DNA of 64,000 nucleotides, from the NCBI RefSeq assembly GCF_052324685.1, contig NC_135220.1:8839820-8903819 (forward strand), read 5' to 3'. Every line of letters begins with the position of its first letter. Within the stretch, counting starts at the first letter, position 1. Source of the DNA: Brachyhypopomus gauderio. Its lineage: Eukaryota > Chordata > Actinopteri > Gymnotiformes > Hypopomidae. The position numbers and the translations under genes were made by a program. The notes beneath the pieces were generated by a model. That model was not told where the DNA came from and ran no database searches. It was given only the letters and a program-made list of their open reading frames with translations. This document shows positions 43,866 to 54,619 of this stretch, in pieces.

Positions 43866-44995
43866 GGAATGGGTTTCCATGGTCGAGCAGCTGCATCCAA
43901 GCTATACATCACCAAGTACAATGCAAAGCGTCAGATGCAGTGGTGTAAAGCACGCCACCACTGGACTCTAGAGCAGTGGAGGTGCGTTCTCTGGAGTGAG
44001 AAATCACACTTCTCTATCTGGCAATCTGATGAACAGTACTTGTCTGACGGTATTGTGCCAAGTGTAAAGTTTGATGGAGGGGGATTATGGTGTGGGGTTG
44101 TTTTTCAGGAGCTGGGCTTGGCCCCTTAGTTCCAGTGAAAGATACTCTGAATGCTTCAGCATACCAAGACTGTGTGGGAACAGTTTGGAGCTGGCTCCTT
44201 CCTCTTCCAACATGACTGTGCACCAGTGCACAAAGCAAGGTCCATAAAGACATGGATGGCAGTCTGGTGTGGATGAACTTGAGTGGCATACAGAATCCTG
44301 ACCTCAACCCGATCTAACACCTTTGGGATGAATTAGAGCAGAGACTGAGAGCCAGGCCTTCTCAGTATATGACCTCACAAATGTGCTTCTGGAAGAATAG
44401 TCATAAATCCCCATAAACACTCTCCTAAACTCCAACAAACTTTACACTTGGCACAATGCACTCAGACAAGTACCATTCTCCTGGCAACCGCCAAACACAG
44501 ACTCACCCATCAGATTGCCAGATGGAGAAGTTTGATTTGTCACTCCAGAGAATGCTCTAGAGTCCAGTGGTGGCGTGCTTTACACCACTGCATCTGACGC
44601 TCGATGTCTGTAGTCATTGACTCTGTATAAAGTTGCCGACCTCTTCGCACTATGCACTTCAGCATCTGTTGAGTCCGTTCCGGCAGTTTACGGCTGAGTT
44701 GTTGTCATTCCCAAACACTTTCATTTTCTTGTAATATAGCTGACACTTGACTGTGGAATATTTAGGAGTGAGGAAATTTAACGACTGGATTTGTTGCACA
44801 GGTGGCATCCTATCACAGTCCCACACTGGAATTCACTGAGCTCCTGAGAGTGACCCATTCTTTCACAAATGTTTGTAAAAACAGTCTGTATGCTTAGGTG
44901 CTTAATTTTATACATCTGTGGCCATGGCAGTGATTGGAACACCTGATTCCGATACTTTGGAAGGGTGAACGAATAATTTTGTTAATGTATCATGT
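43866..44995. pseudogene. Rearranged Tc1-like transposase remnants in opposite orientations
   Basis: On +, 43869-44390 encodes the middle to end of a Tc1-like transposase (GFHGRAAASKLYITKYNAKR, then HWTLEQWRCVLWSEKSHFS, later NPDLNPI) with stops and gaps. On -, 44995-44431 encodes the beginning to middle of the same family (MGHSQELSEFQCGTVIGCHL onward, also broken). The shared middle segment (43927-44083 and 44431-44603) is therefore present as an inverted pair. Either two truncated copies landed side by side or one copy was rearranged. No active product is possible. Confidence 0.8.
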
Positions 44996-44999
44996 GTAT

Positions 45000-45130
45000 G
45001 AAAGTATGGTAGTGAACTGGTGACCAGAGGGTTTGATTCCCAGGCCTGAGGCCATGACTGAGGTGCTCTTAAGCAAGGCACCTAACCCCAACTGCTCCCT
45101 GGGTGCTGGGCTGAGCTAGGGCTGCACACC
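45000..45130 (+). mobile_element. tRNA-derived SINE fragment
   Basis: Contains a B-box-like motif (gagggtttgattcccagg) and downstream sequence (gtgctcttaagcaaggcacc, taaccccaactgctccctgg) characteristic of fish tRNA-derived SINEs. Short and diverged. Confidence 0.6.
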
Positions 45131-46441
45131 TTCACAACTGCTGCAACGTTTGGAATACATTAATTATCAATAAAACACTTGCCTTATTTCTTTGTTTTTA
45201 TTTGATCAAACTACCAATCAAATGTAGTACAATGCTTAGTACACTTAGTACAAAACAGGTACGCTCAGTTTAATTAGAATTTTTTATTCGAATTAATCAA
45301 AGTCATTTAGGCGGGAGTAGAAATGGCTTAAGGTGAATTTTCCAGATGTCCACTAGAGGTCTCCATTGTTGCTCTCGGTCAAGGATGGTTTCTCCAGACC
45401 TGGGAGCAATGTAAACAGCTCCAAATTAAACTCAGTAGCTCATTTGCTCTGTGTGTGTGTGTGCGTGCGCAGGCATTATTGCTACAGAAAACAAAGGTAA
45501 ACAGTAAATATTTGGAAAGTTTTCTCACAAAACATTTGGGACTGCTTTAAATATGTGTGAGAGGGAACTACACTGGTCGTATTCCAGTGTCTGAGCATTC
45601 ATTCATTTGTTCAGTCAAGCTGCTTCCCATGTTATAATGAATAAATTCATTTTATTCCCTTTGCTTTCCTCTGTTTATGTTTCATTATGCTGGTGTTACA
45701 TTAATTTAATACTATCTTTACAAATGTTCAAATTCTGCCCAAATTGTACGGTGACATTGTCTTTGCAGTCACAAAAAGAGCTTGTGTGAATGTGAAATTT
45801 TGCAGGGTTTCCTCTCCAGGAATTGCAAGACAAATGTAGTTTTACATCATGCAGAGACCATGCAGCGTTCCTCTGGAGGGGGTGGGAAGAGTTGTGTGTC
45901 TCCGTCTACACGCTGTCCTCTGGGGGTGAGGGTTTCACCGGAAGTCAGATGTGCACTTATTTAGACCCAACAGTGATACATATTTACAGATCTCTGATTG
46001 TGCCTTTGCAGTGTTTTTCACTACCGTCCTCTGACCCACTTGAGAGTCCACAGCTGCTCTGTCTGAGTTCCCAACACATTCGCTTAAAGCAAAAACATGG
46101 TCCTCAAGCGCTGGCCTGAGAAACATTTGCTTAGTTCAGTAACTATATTTTGTTTAGTAGCTGTATTGTTCGTGTCAGTTTGACATATGTGATTTTAGGC
46201 TAAGCCACAGTAAATATATTGGATGGCCTATAGCAATCTTTTTAAATTGAAAGTTTCCCCGACTTGCTGTGAAGTGCTGTCTGTTTGGTCAGGTTTTGAA
46301 GACAAAACAAAAGACAACATCTTTAGAATGTGCAAATCTGATTTTATCCTCCTCTCATTCAGCTGTGATGGGGCAAGTTACCACAAGTCTCATTCACAGG
46401 GTAACACATGCCTGACCAACATGGGGTCTTCAGCCAGAGCT

Positions 46442-46757
46442 CCAACCTGAAACACCAGAGGGTATGGCCTGGTGTTGAGTATGACATGGTGTTGGGTTTG
46501 GCCTGGTGTTGGGTGTGGCCTGGTGTTGGGTATGACGTGGTGTTGGATACTACATGGTGTTGGGTACGACATGGTGTTGGTATAGCCTGGTGTTGGGTAT
46601 GACATGGTGTTGGGTACGACATGGTGTTGGTATAGCCTGGTGTTGGGTACAACATGGTGTTGGTATAGCCTGGTGTTGGGTATGACATGGTGTTGGGTAC
46701 GACATGGTGTTGGTATAGCCTAGTGTTGGGTGTGACATGGTGTTGGGTTTGGCCTGG
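46442..46757. repeat. 50-bp higher-order minisatellite (tggtgttgggta units)
   Basis: Basic units of 16-17 bp (tggtgttgggtatgaca, tggtgttgggtacgaca, tggtgttggtatagcc) are arranged in a 50-bp higher-order period repeated several times. Confidence 0.9.
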
Positions 46758-46961
46758 TTTAATTGAGGTTGTGGGAGTTTGACCAAGGAGCATGTTTTGT
46801 TTTTTAGGGTGAGCTGACAAACTGATGCTCTCCCTGTACGTTACATTGGGTGGAAGTTTAACTCGTGCTCTTCCATCACTGTTCTTTGAGCGGTCTGTGT
46901 TAATGAGTGTAAGTCAGAGTTGAGGGTTGTGAACTCTCACAGCTGGCTGGGGTCTCTCACC

Positions 46962-46985
46962 TAGGGTTAGGGTTAGGGTTAGGCC
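46962..46985. repeat. Short interstitial telomeric repeat
   Basis: Three to four tandem ttaggg units within otherwise unique DNA. Confidence 0.9.
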
Positions 46986-47694
46986 GGGGTCTCTCGCCTA
47001 TTAAGGAACATGTCAAAACTTTATATTCAGCACTCAGAAGTTTCTCAGTCAGTACTGCAGTACAGACGCCAGCATTCTGTAAAGTTCAGTAAAGGCAGAG
47101 TGGGGCAGGGCAGTTAGGAACTGAATACACATCCCCCAGCGTGCATCCTGCACCCCCGCTCAGAGTCTGGCCTGTCTCTGACGTGGCAGTGGGCTGGGAG
47201 GAGCAGGGAGGGGGGGTCAGCCGTAAGGCCCAGAGGTCTCTTATATGGTCCTTTTTGTTCTCATAGCACATATAAAGTCAGACAGGAAATTATTTGTTCT
47301 ATCTTTATAAAATGTGTTGCAGTGTATTCATTTTGATCTTAATATGAGGTCTAAAATATTAGTGTAGAATGGGTTTTAATGTGGAATGCATTCACTTTTC
47401 TTGTGATTGTAATTTGAGAAGAGTACTAAACCATTCAATAGAATGAATTGCACTAATTTTTTTAGCTATAAGAAAATATATCAGTATGTCCATGTTGACC
47501 TTTCAGTTGTGACTTAAAGTTTTATGGTATGTACGTAATGTAAGTCATAGGTTGGTTTCTCATGGTTCTAGGATCAGGAAGTCTGAACCCCCTTCCCACA
47601 GTAGCTCTGATGGCAGTAATCGGATCTGGGGGGAGGTGACTGTTCTCTCTGAGACTGCAATCAGAGCTCCTCATTTTAATAGTCCTTTCCCAAC

Positions 47695-47707
47695 TTCCAG
47701 AAGATTC
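47695..47707 (+). promoter_or_regulatory. Heat shock element of serpinh1
   Basis: TTCCAGAAGATTC is a perfect three-unit inverted array (TTC-nn-GAA-nn-TTC), the binding site of trimeric HSF1. It lies about 1.2 kb upstream of the serpinh1 start codon and about 85 bases before a donor site (gtaagc at 47794) that could end the untranslated first exon. HSP47 genes are heat-inducible through such an element in mammals, which fits. Confidence 0.8.
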
Positions 47708-47709
47708 CT

Positions 47710-47793
47710 TTCAGCGGTATGAACTTTGCTAGACGGATTTGACTCCGTGGATGCCGACTGGTGTGGGAGAAAGAGAGGAAGGTGTTCTGTAAG
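47710..47793 (+). other. Putative untranslated exon 1 region of serpinh1
   Basis: The ATG-bearing exon of serpinh1 starts after an acceptor (ttcttccag, exon from 48871), so a 5' untranslated exon is needed. A clean donor (AAG then gtaagc) ends at 47793, just downstream of the heat shock element. The transcription start is not defined; no TATA box is evident. Confidence 0.4.
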
Positions 47794-48392
47794 GTAAGCA
47801 AACGTTATGAAACTACTGGATCACAGATGAGATCGTGTGGCAGGCAGCAAAACAACACGTCTCCATTTTAGTGGAGCAAGAAAAATATTTGCTGCACTAG
47901 TGAAGAAAACTTACATTGCCGACAAAGTCAAGAGGAACTTTCTGTAACCTTCAAAACCATCTATGAGGGTTAAAGTTCTGTTAACTTGTCTGTCTGTTTG
48001 TGAAGATTGTGCTAAATGTTTGTGATTGGTTGATATGAAGTATTGTAGTCACCAACCACTTTGCAGGACATTTCATTGTGTCTTATCACACCAATGGCCG
48101 AGCAGCTGTGTGTGTGCGCGCTGCCGGCTTGTACCCTCCTCCTTGTTTCTGACATATTTTAGCAGCTTACAGGTTCAGCTATGTAAGCTCAACAGCTGCA
48201 TGAAATGTGGCTTAGCATGGTGTGGGATACACTTACTCGGACCTGTGTAGTATCAGGGCTTAGCCAAGCCAAGAGGAGACTTCATGCCACTGTGGCAGAG
48301 CTAACTGGGCGTGATTTGTCCTGCACAAAACCTCTATCTAGCCAATGATATGTCAGGACAAGCTATGTGCCACTGCAAATGGCTTATATGGG

Positions 48393-48395
<3 letters not shown>

Positions 48396-48432
<37 letters not shown>
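48396..48432. repeat. (GA)n microsatellite in serpinh1 intron 1
   Basis: About 17 GA dinucleotides in the presumed first intron. Confidence 0.9.
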
Positions 48433-48433
<1 letters not shown>

Positions 48434-48899
48434 CACAGAGAGGGAAGAAGAAAGGAAATAAATCTAAAGGTTTTCGCTATATAAAAAAACAACAAAAAAC
48501 TGATGGTTATTCGTGTCCCATGATGACATCAGCAGGTTTTCATGTGGAAGAAAATGCACCAACTAACATGGCATCTTGAATATCCTGTGTGTGAAAAAGC
48601 ATGTATTAAAAGAAAGATAGTACATGTGCTTGCGTTTGGATGAACGTGGCATGACGTGGCAGCAGATCCCTGGATTAGTTTAGCAAGCCTGTCATTACAG
48701 GACTGTGGGCATTTTGAATAGAGCTAATCTCAACTCCGCCTCAGTGGTCAGTCTTTAAAGTCACAGACGCACTGAGAAACAACATGACGTAGTCTGCTCA
48801 AGTATGCTTCTCAGGATGGTGGGTGCTTGCAGTGGTGGACTAATCTGTGGTTGTGGTGTGTTTCTTCCAGGGAAGTGCACTCTGTTTATCTCTGAAACC

Positions 48900-50886
48900 A
48901 TGTGGTTGAACAGCCTGGTAGCTCTGTGCCTGCTGCTCAGTGCTTCAGCAGACAAGAAGCTCAGTAACCATGCCACGATCCTGGCTGACAGCAGCACCAA
49001 TCTAGCCTTCAACCTGTACCACAGCATGGCCAAGGACAAGGGTGTGGAGAACATCCTCATCTCCCCTGTGGTGGTGGCCTCCTCCGTGGGGCTGGTAGCT
49101 CTTGGGGGAAAGTCCTCCACTGCCTCCCAGGCGACTGCGGTGCTCAGTGCCAACAAAGTGAAGGACGAGAAACTCCACGCGGGTCTGGCTGAGCTCCTGA
49201 CGGAAGTGAGCAACTCCACCGCCCGCAACGTCACTTGGAAGATCAGCAACAGGCTCTACGGCCCCAGCTCCGTCAGCTTCGCAGAGGGCTTTGTGAAGAA
49301 CAGCAAGAAGCACTACAACTACGAGCACGCCAAGATCAACTTCCGGGACAAGCGGAGTGCCGTCAGCTCCATCAACGAGTGGGCCTCCAAGTCCACTGAT
49401 GGCAAACTGCCAGAGGTCACCAAGGACGTGGAGAAGACCGATGGAGCTATGATAATCAACGCCATGTTCTACAAACGTAAGCTGTGTTCTTTCACATTCA
49501 ATTAACCAAACGTGAAGAGAATACACAGTGATTTTGCAATTACATTTTCCCCTCATGTTTTCTTAAAAGCTCACTGGGATGAACAGTTTCATCACAAGAT
49601 GGTTGACAACCGTGGGTTCTTGGTGCATCGCTCAAACACAGTATCATTACCCATGATGCACCGCACAGGTGAAACACACAGCTCCGGAGACACCACTAGG
49701 GTTGAACCACCCTGAAGCATTTTATGACGCTTCCAAATGTTTAATAATGGGAAATTTGCAAAATGCACATACAGTGCAGATGTTATTACTGAACAATATA
49801 TATTGGAATATTGAAATTGAAAAGAAAAAACACATGGTCCTGATCATGTATTTTTCTTTTCAATTTCAATTTCCCCAGTATATATATTGGGTCCCACTAA
49901 CGAGTCATTTATCTCAACCTTGTTTTTCTGAAGGCATCTATGGTTATCTTGATGACACCACCAACAAGCTGTTTGTGCTGGAGATGCCACTGGCTCATAA
50001 GATGTCGTCGCTGGTGTTCATCATGCCCCACCATGTCGAGTCCCTGGAGAGGGTGGAGAAGCTGCTCAGCCGTACGCAGCTGGACACCTGGCTGTCCAAG
50101 CTGGAGCAGCGGGCTGTGGCCGTCTCTCTGCCCAAGGTCAGCATGGAGGTCAGCCATGACCTGCAGGTAAGTCCATGCTCACAACCGGCTGACTGGCTCT
50201 TCCCATAAAAAACAGCCCTTTACAATGAGTCATATATCGTAAGCCAGGAAAACCACTTGATCCTGTCCACACTGGAAATAACTGATTTTGAATTAAAGGT
50301 GCAGTCAGTGAGTTTGACAGATGTTTGGCTTAAGCAAGACTTGTCAGCTTTGGGGAGCACATTGAAAGGAGGGCTGTAATTGTAGCTGCTAACATAATTA
50401 GGATTATTATTAAACATATCCTCTTGTCCTGATTGGGTCAATGTTGGTGGTCTTCACCCCAATCAGAGCCTGGGGCAACCACGATGGGTCAGAATTTGTT
50501 TTTCCTCCGTGGTGAGAATTTCACCAAACATTACATAAGATGTTCTCAGATCAAATCGTACCTTTAACATAACTCTTCATTAGAAACACCTCGGAGAGCT
50601 TGGCTTGACGGAAGCAGTGGACAAGACAAAGGCGGACCTGTCCAACATCTCGGGAAAGAAAGACCTCTATCTGTCCAGTGTCTTCCACGCCTCGGCCATG
50701 GAGTGGGACACAATGGGCAACCCCCCGGACACCAGCATCTTTGGCACGGACAAAGTGAAAGATCCTAAACTCTTTTACGCCGACCATCCCTTCATCTTCC
50801 TGGTGAAAGACAAGAAAACCAGCTCCATTCTATTCATTGGCAGGCTAGTCCGGCCAAAAGGCGACATAATGAGGGATGAATTATAA
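48900..50886 (+). CDS. serpinh1: Serpin H1 / HSP47 collagen chaperone
   Basis: Four coding exons with matching phases: 48900-49476, 49570-49668, 49934-50166 and 50584-50886 (stop TAA), giving 403 aa against 418 in human. Residues 1-17 form a signal peptide ([17 protein letters not shown]). The serpin fold follows ([40 protein letters not shown]). N-glycosylation sites NST and NVT are visible near 107-115. The protein ends RDEL, an ER retrieval signal. [10 protein letters not shown] near the end contains Asp370, equivalent to the collagen-contacting Asp385 of mammalian HSP47. It is a non-inhibitory serpin that binds folded procollagen in the ER and releases it in the Golgi. It is probably induced by HSF1 through the element at 47695. 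The first ATG after the acceptor and the signal peptide decide the start. Paralogue (serpinh1a or b) not assigned. Confidence 0.96.
49794..49891. repeat. Near-perfect hairpin in serpinh1 intron before exon 4 of the coding series
   Basis: The left arm 49794-49836 and right arm 49845-49891 are inverted copies (shared core attgaaattgaaaagaaaaa, ends catg) around an 8-base loop. The structure ends about 40 bases before the acceptor at 49933. It could be a MITE or a structured intronic RNA. Confidence 0.85.
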
Positions 50887-51664
50887 ATTGTAGCTATGCT
50901 GTAATTCTAGAGCATTTGTACTAAGTCGGACGTGTGTATGTGTGTGAATGAGAGAGAGAGAGAGAGAGAAAGAAAGAGACAGCTAAACAAAGAAAAAGAG
51001 AAAGTTCATTTTTGATTGAATTACAAGAGGATTAAGTTACAGTAGTTCTGCCTGATACCTCAACAGGACATTCCAAGATCTGTGGACCCCCATGTAGATG
51101 CATCATCTTGTCTCAACACGTATACTGTGTCTAAGAAATGATGCACAGTGGTACGTCTATTCAGACAGAGCAGTACAACTCAGCCAAAAGTGTTCATTCA
51201 AGTGACTGTCACTCACTGACACAACACTTACCTGAATGACACAGACTATGAGATTATGAGAAGGATAACATGCTTATATTAAGTATGACCCCTGAGGTTT
51301 GTCCATACATTAACAGCATTCTTCTCAGGTAATTGTAAAATTATATTTTGAATTGCCTTGCTGAGTTAAACACTTTGTCAAATTCTTTGTATGTGAAAAT
51401 TGTGTTTCTTTAATGTTTAAGGATTTTAGCACAAGTGTTTTGAATTGTGTACATAGTTTAAAAGTTCCCTATAAGCCACACAGAGAACATTCCTCTCCAA
51501 CATGAAACACACACACTTGTCATGGCTCCAGCCCGCACTGAACACCTACACAGAAAAAGTCAAGGAACTGTACTCATACTTAATTTGTAGACTTCTGTTT
51601 GACATGCTTGTTCAATTCAGGCCTAAATGTTGATCAAATATGAAAACTGTGTCCTCTTTTTCAC

Positions 51665-51670
51665 AATAAA
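51665..51670 (+). terminator. Candidate poly(A) signal of serpinh1
   Basis: AATAAA about 780 bases after the stop codon; a 3' UTR of this order is usual for serpinh1. 50887-51690 is taken as 3' UTR and includes a short (GA)n at 50950-50970. Confidence 0.55.
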
Positions 51671-51690
51671 ACCAGCACCACTGAACCCTT

Positions 51691-53556
51691 GTGGAGTGAG
51701 AATCATGTTCATCTGCACATGTGTTTCCTATCAGATCTGCTGGTGTTGCTGCTGACATGTACGGGAAGTGTGTCAGAGTGAACAGCTGAATTCACACAAT
51801 TCTGTTTCCAATGTCTGGATCCATCACCATAGCTTACCACATTTAAGCATTTACAAAATTTGAATTGAAGTTCTAATTATAGCATAGAAAACTGGGACAT
51901 CATGCCATATAGGTCTACTGTAGATCACCCTGAAACACACACATCTGAGCAAAATTGACCCTGGTGTAATATAAGATAGGATCATTCGAATTAAATCGAG
52001 TTAATGCCACGGAGCTGCTGTAGAGGCACCAACAAAATTAATATGAACTCTAACCTGTATGCATGACATGATGTTACGTCTCCTAGATGGTATTTTGCAT
52101 TTCTGATGTCAATCGGCAGGAGGCGCTGACAGGAATTCTAAAAAAGAAAATGATATAATTTCCTGTTATGCATCCTTATGTAAAAATACATTGTAAAACA
52201 ATAGAGGGATGTGACAAAAGGGAGACGCAGCTACGGGCGTGTACGCCATATTGTGAGAAACTAATTTAAGACCTGGGTTAGAATCACAGTGTTAAATGAA
52301 ATATAGCTGCAAATGGCTATAATGACACCGATACTGATTATTAGCCTAATCATCATTAACGTAGTATAATTTAGTATACATTTAGAACTTTGTCACGCCA
52401 CTTAAAGTCTTGAACATTTTAGTTAACAACGAGAAATCTCGATTGAATGGAAACCTAGTCGTGGAGCGTGCTCTGATGCCACCTAGTGGACACCTTAACG
52501 AACAACACAAATGAAGCCAGAGGAGCCTTTTAATTCAGATTCGGTGACGTGACATGAATTACAGTTTCATTTGGGCATGTTAATTGAGGATGGCCAGGGA
52601 TTCGTTTGGCATTATAAAACATATAGAGCCTATATAATTATAAGCTATATAATTTCTTTTTCAACAATTGACATACAATTTACAAGATACGTGGCTACCA
52701 TGTACTTAAAAACCAGTAAGATATTGCTTTTCCTATTTTAGATAGGTCACGTATTATTTTTTCATTGATTTTTATTAATTTACATTAACATCCTGGTTTC
52801 ACCGTATGTTACCAAATCCAACGTATTTTTTCAAAAAGTTGCAGCAGTGAAATGGGCGGCGCACTAACAGCGTTGCGTAAGTGAAAACTGCTGCTAGTCG
52901 GCAAATGGAGATTTTTGAAAATGGACCCGAATGTCCGGACAAGCTGCTGAAGATGCTCTAAACAACTTATTCAAAATGCCCTCGTGGTGACTGAAACGAC
53001 GGGTAACTCCTGAAAGAGGTAAGTTCTCCACAAGACCCTTTAATTCATAGGCAGATGCCATATTTGAGTAACAGTTTACAGCTACGGCGAGAGCCTGCAG
53101 CCATCCTTGAAGTGATTACAAGCAAAATATTTCGATCTAATCAAATATAACAGTCGCTTACACGGACGAAATGTAAGAATTGCTGCGTTTTCTGTTACTG
53201 TGTTGCCACTGTGTTCTCCGGGTTAGATTGGGTCGATTTAGTTTTTGAGGCATTGTCCGAAATATCTGTGCAGTGACATGACAACAAACTTAGCAGGCTG
53301 TTGTGATGGTAAATAGGACGTGTTAATCATCAAAAGTTGTTTCTTGGCATGGATATCCTAAAATGAGGCACAGGAAACCCATCTGTGGAGTAAGTAGCGA
53401 ATCACAGCGATAGCTGCTTGTGCAGTTTTAAATTTACACTGATAAGAGGCGGTGTCAGAGTGACGTGTTAAATTTAACACGTGGACCCATCTACTTCAGT
53501 CGAGTCTATTGTTCTCATGTATATTTAAATGCCATTAAATCCAGTCTCTTCTTTCA
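51691..53556. other. Intergenic sequence and probable tsku 5' region
   Basis: Contains a CTCF-like motif at 52477-52491 and, on +, a donor site (AGAG then gtaagt at 53019) that could close an untranslated tsku exon within about 52850-53018. The tsku coding exon begins after an acceptor at 53556 (cttctttcag). No other gene seen. Confidence 0.45.
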
Positions 53557-53566
53557 GGACAGAACA

Positions 53567-54619
53567 ATGCCCAGCACCTTGGGAGTAGCAGTTGTTGCGC
53601 TGCTTATTGTCCACTCAACTGAGGTGCAGACCCAGACCTGGTGCCACCCAGGCTGCCGGTGTCAGGTTGAGACCTTTGGGCTGTTTAACAGCTTCAGCCT
53701 GACTACGGTGGACTGCAGTGGTGTGGGGCCTGGCATGGTCCCGGTGTCCATTCCCCTGGACACGTCTTCTCTGGATCTGTCCTCCAACAGCATCCGCTCC
53801 ATGGACAGTTCAGTGTTCTCTGGGCCTGGCTATACCACACTCACCAGCCTTGACTTGAGCGATAACCTGATCTCCACGGTGAACGGGAGTACATTCTCCA
53901 AACTGCGCTACCTTGAGACACTAGATTTGAGCAGGAACTCGGTGGAAAACCTCCCAGAGGGCTGTTTCTCTGGCCTGCCCCTTACCGAAGTTGATCTGAG
54001 CAGCAACCGGATTTGTGTAATTAATCTGAATGTGTTTGCAGTCAGGGACCACGGAAGGCCTCTTAGCGTGGACCTGTCACATAACTTGATAACAGCTGTT
54101 ACGAGAAATCCACGCTTGTGGCTTCCCACAATTCAGAGTCTCAATTTGGCAGGAAATCAGCTGAACTCGGTGCCAGCACTCCAGAACATCTCACTCAGGT
54201 CTCTGAATCTGGCTTGTAACCCCATCCCTGTTGTTGACCAGCAGAGTTTTGCTGGTCTGAGGGATCTAGTCCACCTCTCTCTAAGTGAGATGCCCAATTT
54301 ACATACTATAGAACCTCAGAGTTTAAAAGATCTCCAAAACCTCCAAATACTTGACTTGTCATGTAACAACAAACTGAAGTCTTTGAATGAAGAGGTTTTC
54401 AGCGGCCTTGGACTACTACAAGAGCTCAATTTGTCCAAATCTGGGGTTGTGTCTCTGCCAACCAATATACTGCACCTCCTCCCGAGCATTACAAATATTG
54501 TTCTGAGGGACAGAGTTAACTGCTGGAGAGTGCACAAACAAGAACCTCTTCACAGAAGCTTTAGGCAGAGTGAACCCGAGGAAGCCCTTACTTGTGATGT
54601 GGCTGGACTCGTGTTATGA
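53567..54619 (+). CDS. tsku: Tsukushi, secreted small leucine-rich proteoglycan
   Basis: The coding sequence lies in one exon, 350 aa (human about 353). The ATG at 53567 is 10 bases after a splice acceptor; an upstream in-frame ATG lies in intron and is rejected. Residues 1-24 form a signal peptide. The cysteine-rich N-cap is WCHPGCRCQVETFG, followed by TTVDCSGVG. Some ten leucine-rich repeats follow (DLSSNSIRSMD, LDLSDNLIST, LDLSRNSVENLPEG, VDLSHNLIT, LNLAGNQLNSVP, LDLSCNNKLKSL, LNLSKSGVVSLP). The C-cap cysteines are in RVNCWRVHK and LTCDV. N-glycosylation motifs NGS, NIS and NLS are present. Tsukushi is secreted and binds BMP, Notch, FGF, Wnt receptor and TGF-beta pathway components. It sits between serpinh1 and acer3, and TSKU-ACER3 are also neighbours in human. 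High certainty from length and motif order. Confidence 0.96.
   Translation: MPSTLGVAVVALLIVHSTEVQTQTWCHPGCRCQVETFGLFNSFSLTTVDCSGVGPGMVPVSIPLDTSSLDLSSNSIRSMDSSVFSGPGYTTLTSLDLSDNLISTVNGSTFSKLRYLETLDLSRNSVENLPEGCFSGLPLTEVDLSSNRICVINLNVFAVRDHGRPLSVDLSHNLITAVTRNPRLWLPTIQSLNLAGNQLNSVPALQNISLRSLNLACNPIPVVDQQSFAGLRDLVHLSLSEMPNLHTIEPQSLKDLQNLQILDLSCNNKLKSLNEEVFSGLGLLQELNLSKSGVVSLPTNILHLLPSITNIVLRDRVNCWRVHKQEPLHRSFRQSEPEEALTCDVAGLVL

Larger units (their letters stand above)
45131..47640. other. Intergenic sequence upstream of serpinh1
   Basis: No gene recognised. Holds the minisatellite at 46.4-46.8 kb and an interstitial telomere-like block listed separately. The rest is AT-rich unique sequence. Confidence 0.45.

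Noticed and set aside
46359-46820. 153-residue frame on - with PTPGYTNTMSY repeats
   Set aside because: Arises from the tggtgttggg minisatellite; no coding signals.
48804-48899. Upstream in-frame ATG for serpinh1
   Set aside because: It precedes the acceptor ttcttccag at 48870; the ATG at 48900 gives the expected HSP47 signal peptide.
53465-53566. Upstream in-frame ATG for tsku
   Set aside because: The sequence between contains a clear splice acceptor (cttctttcag at 53547-53556), so this part is intron; the ATG at 53567 starts directly into a signal peptide.
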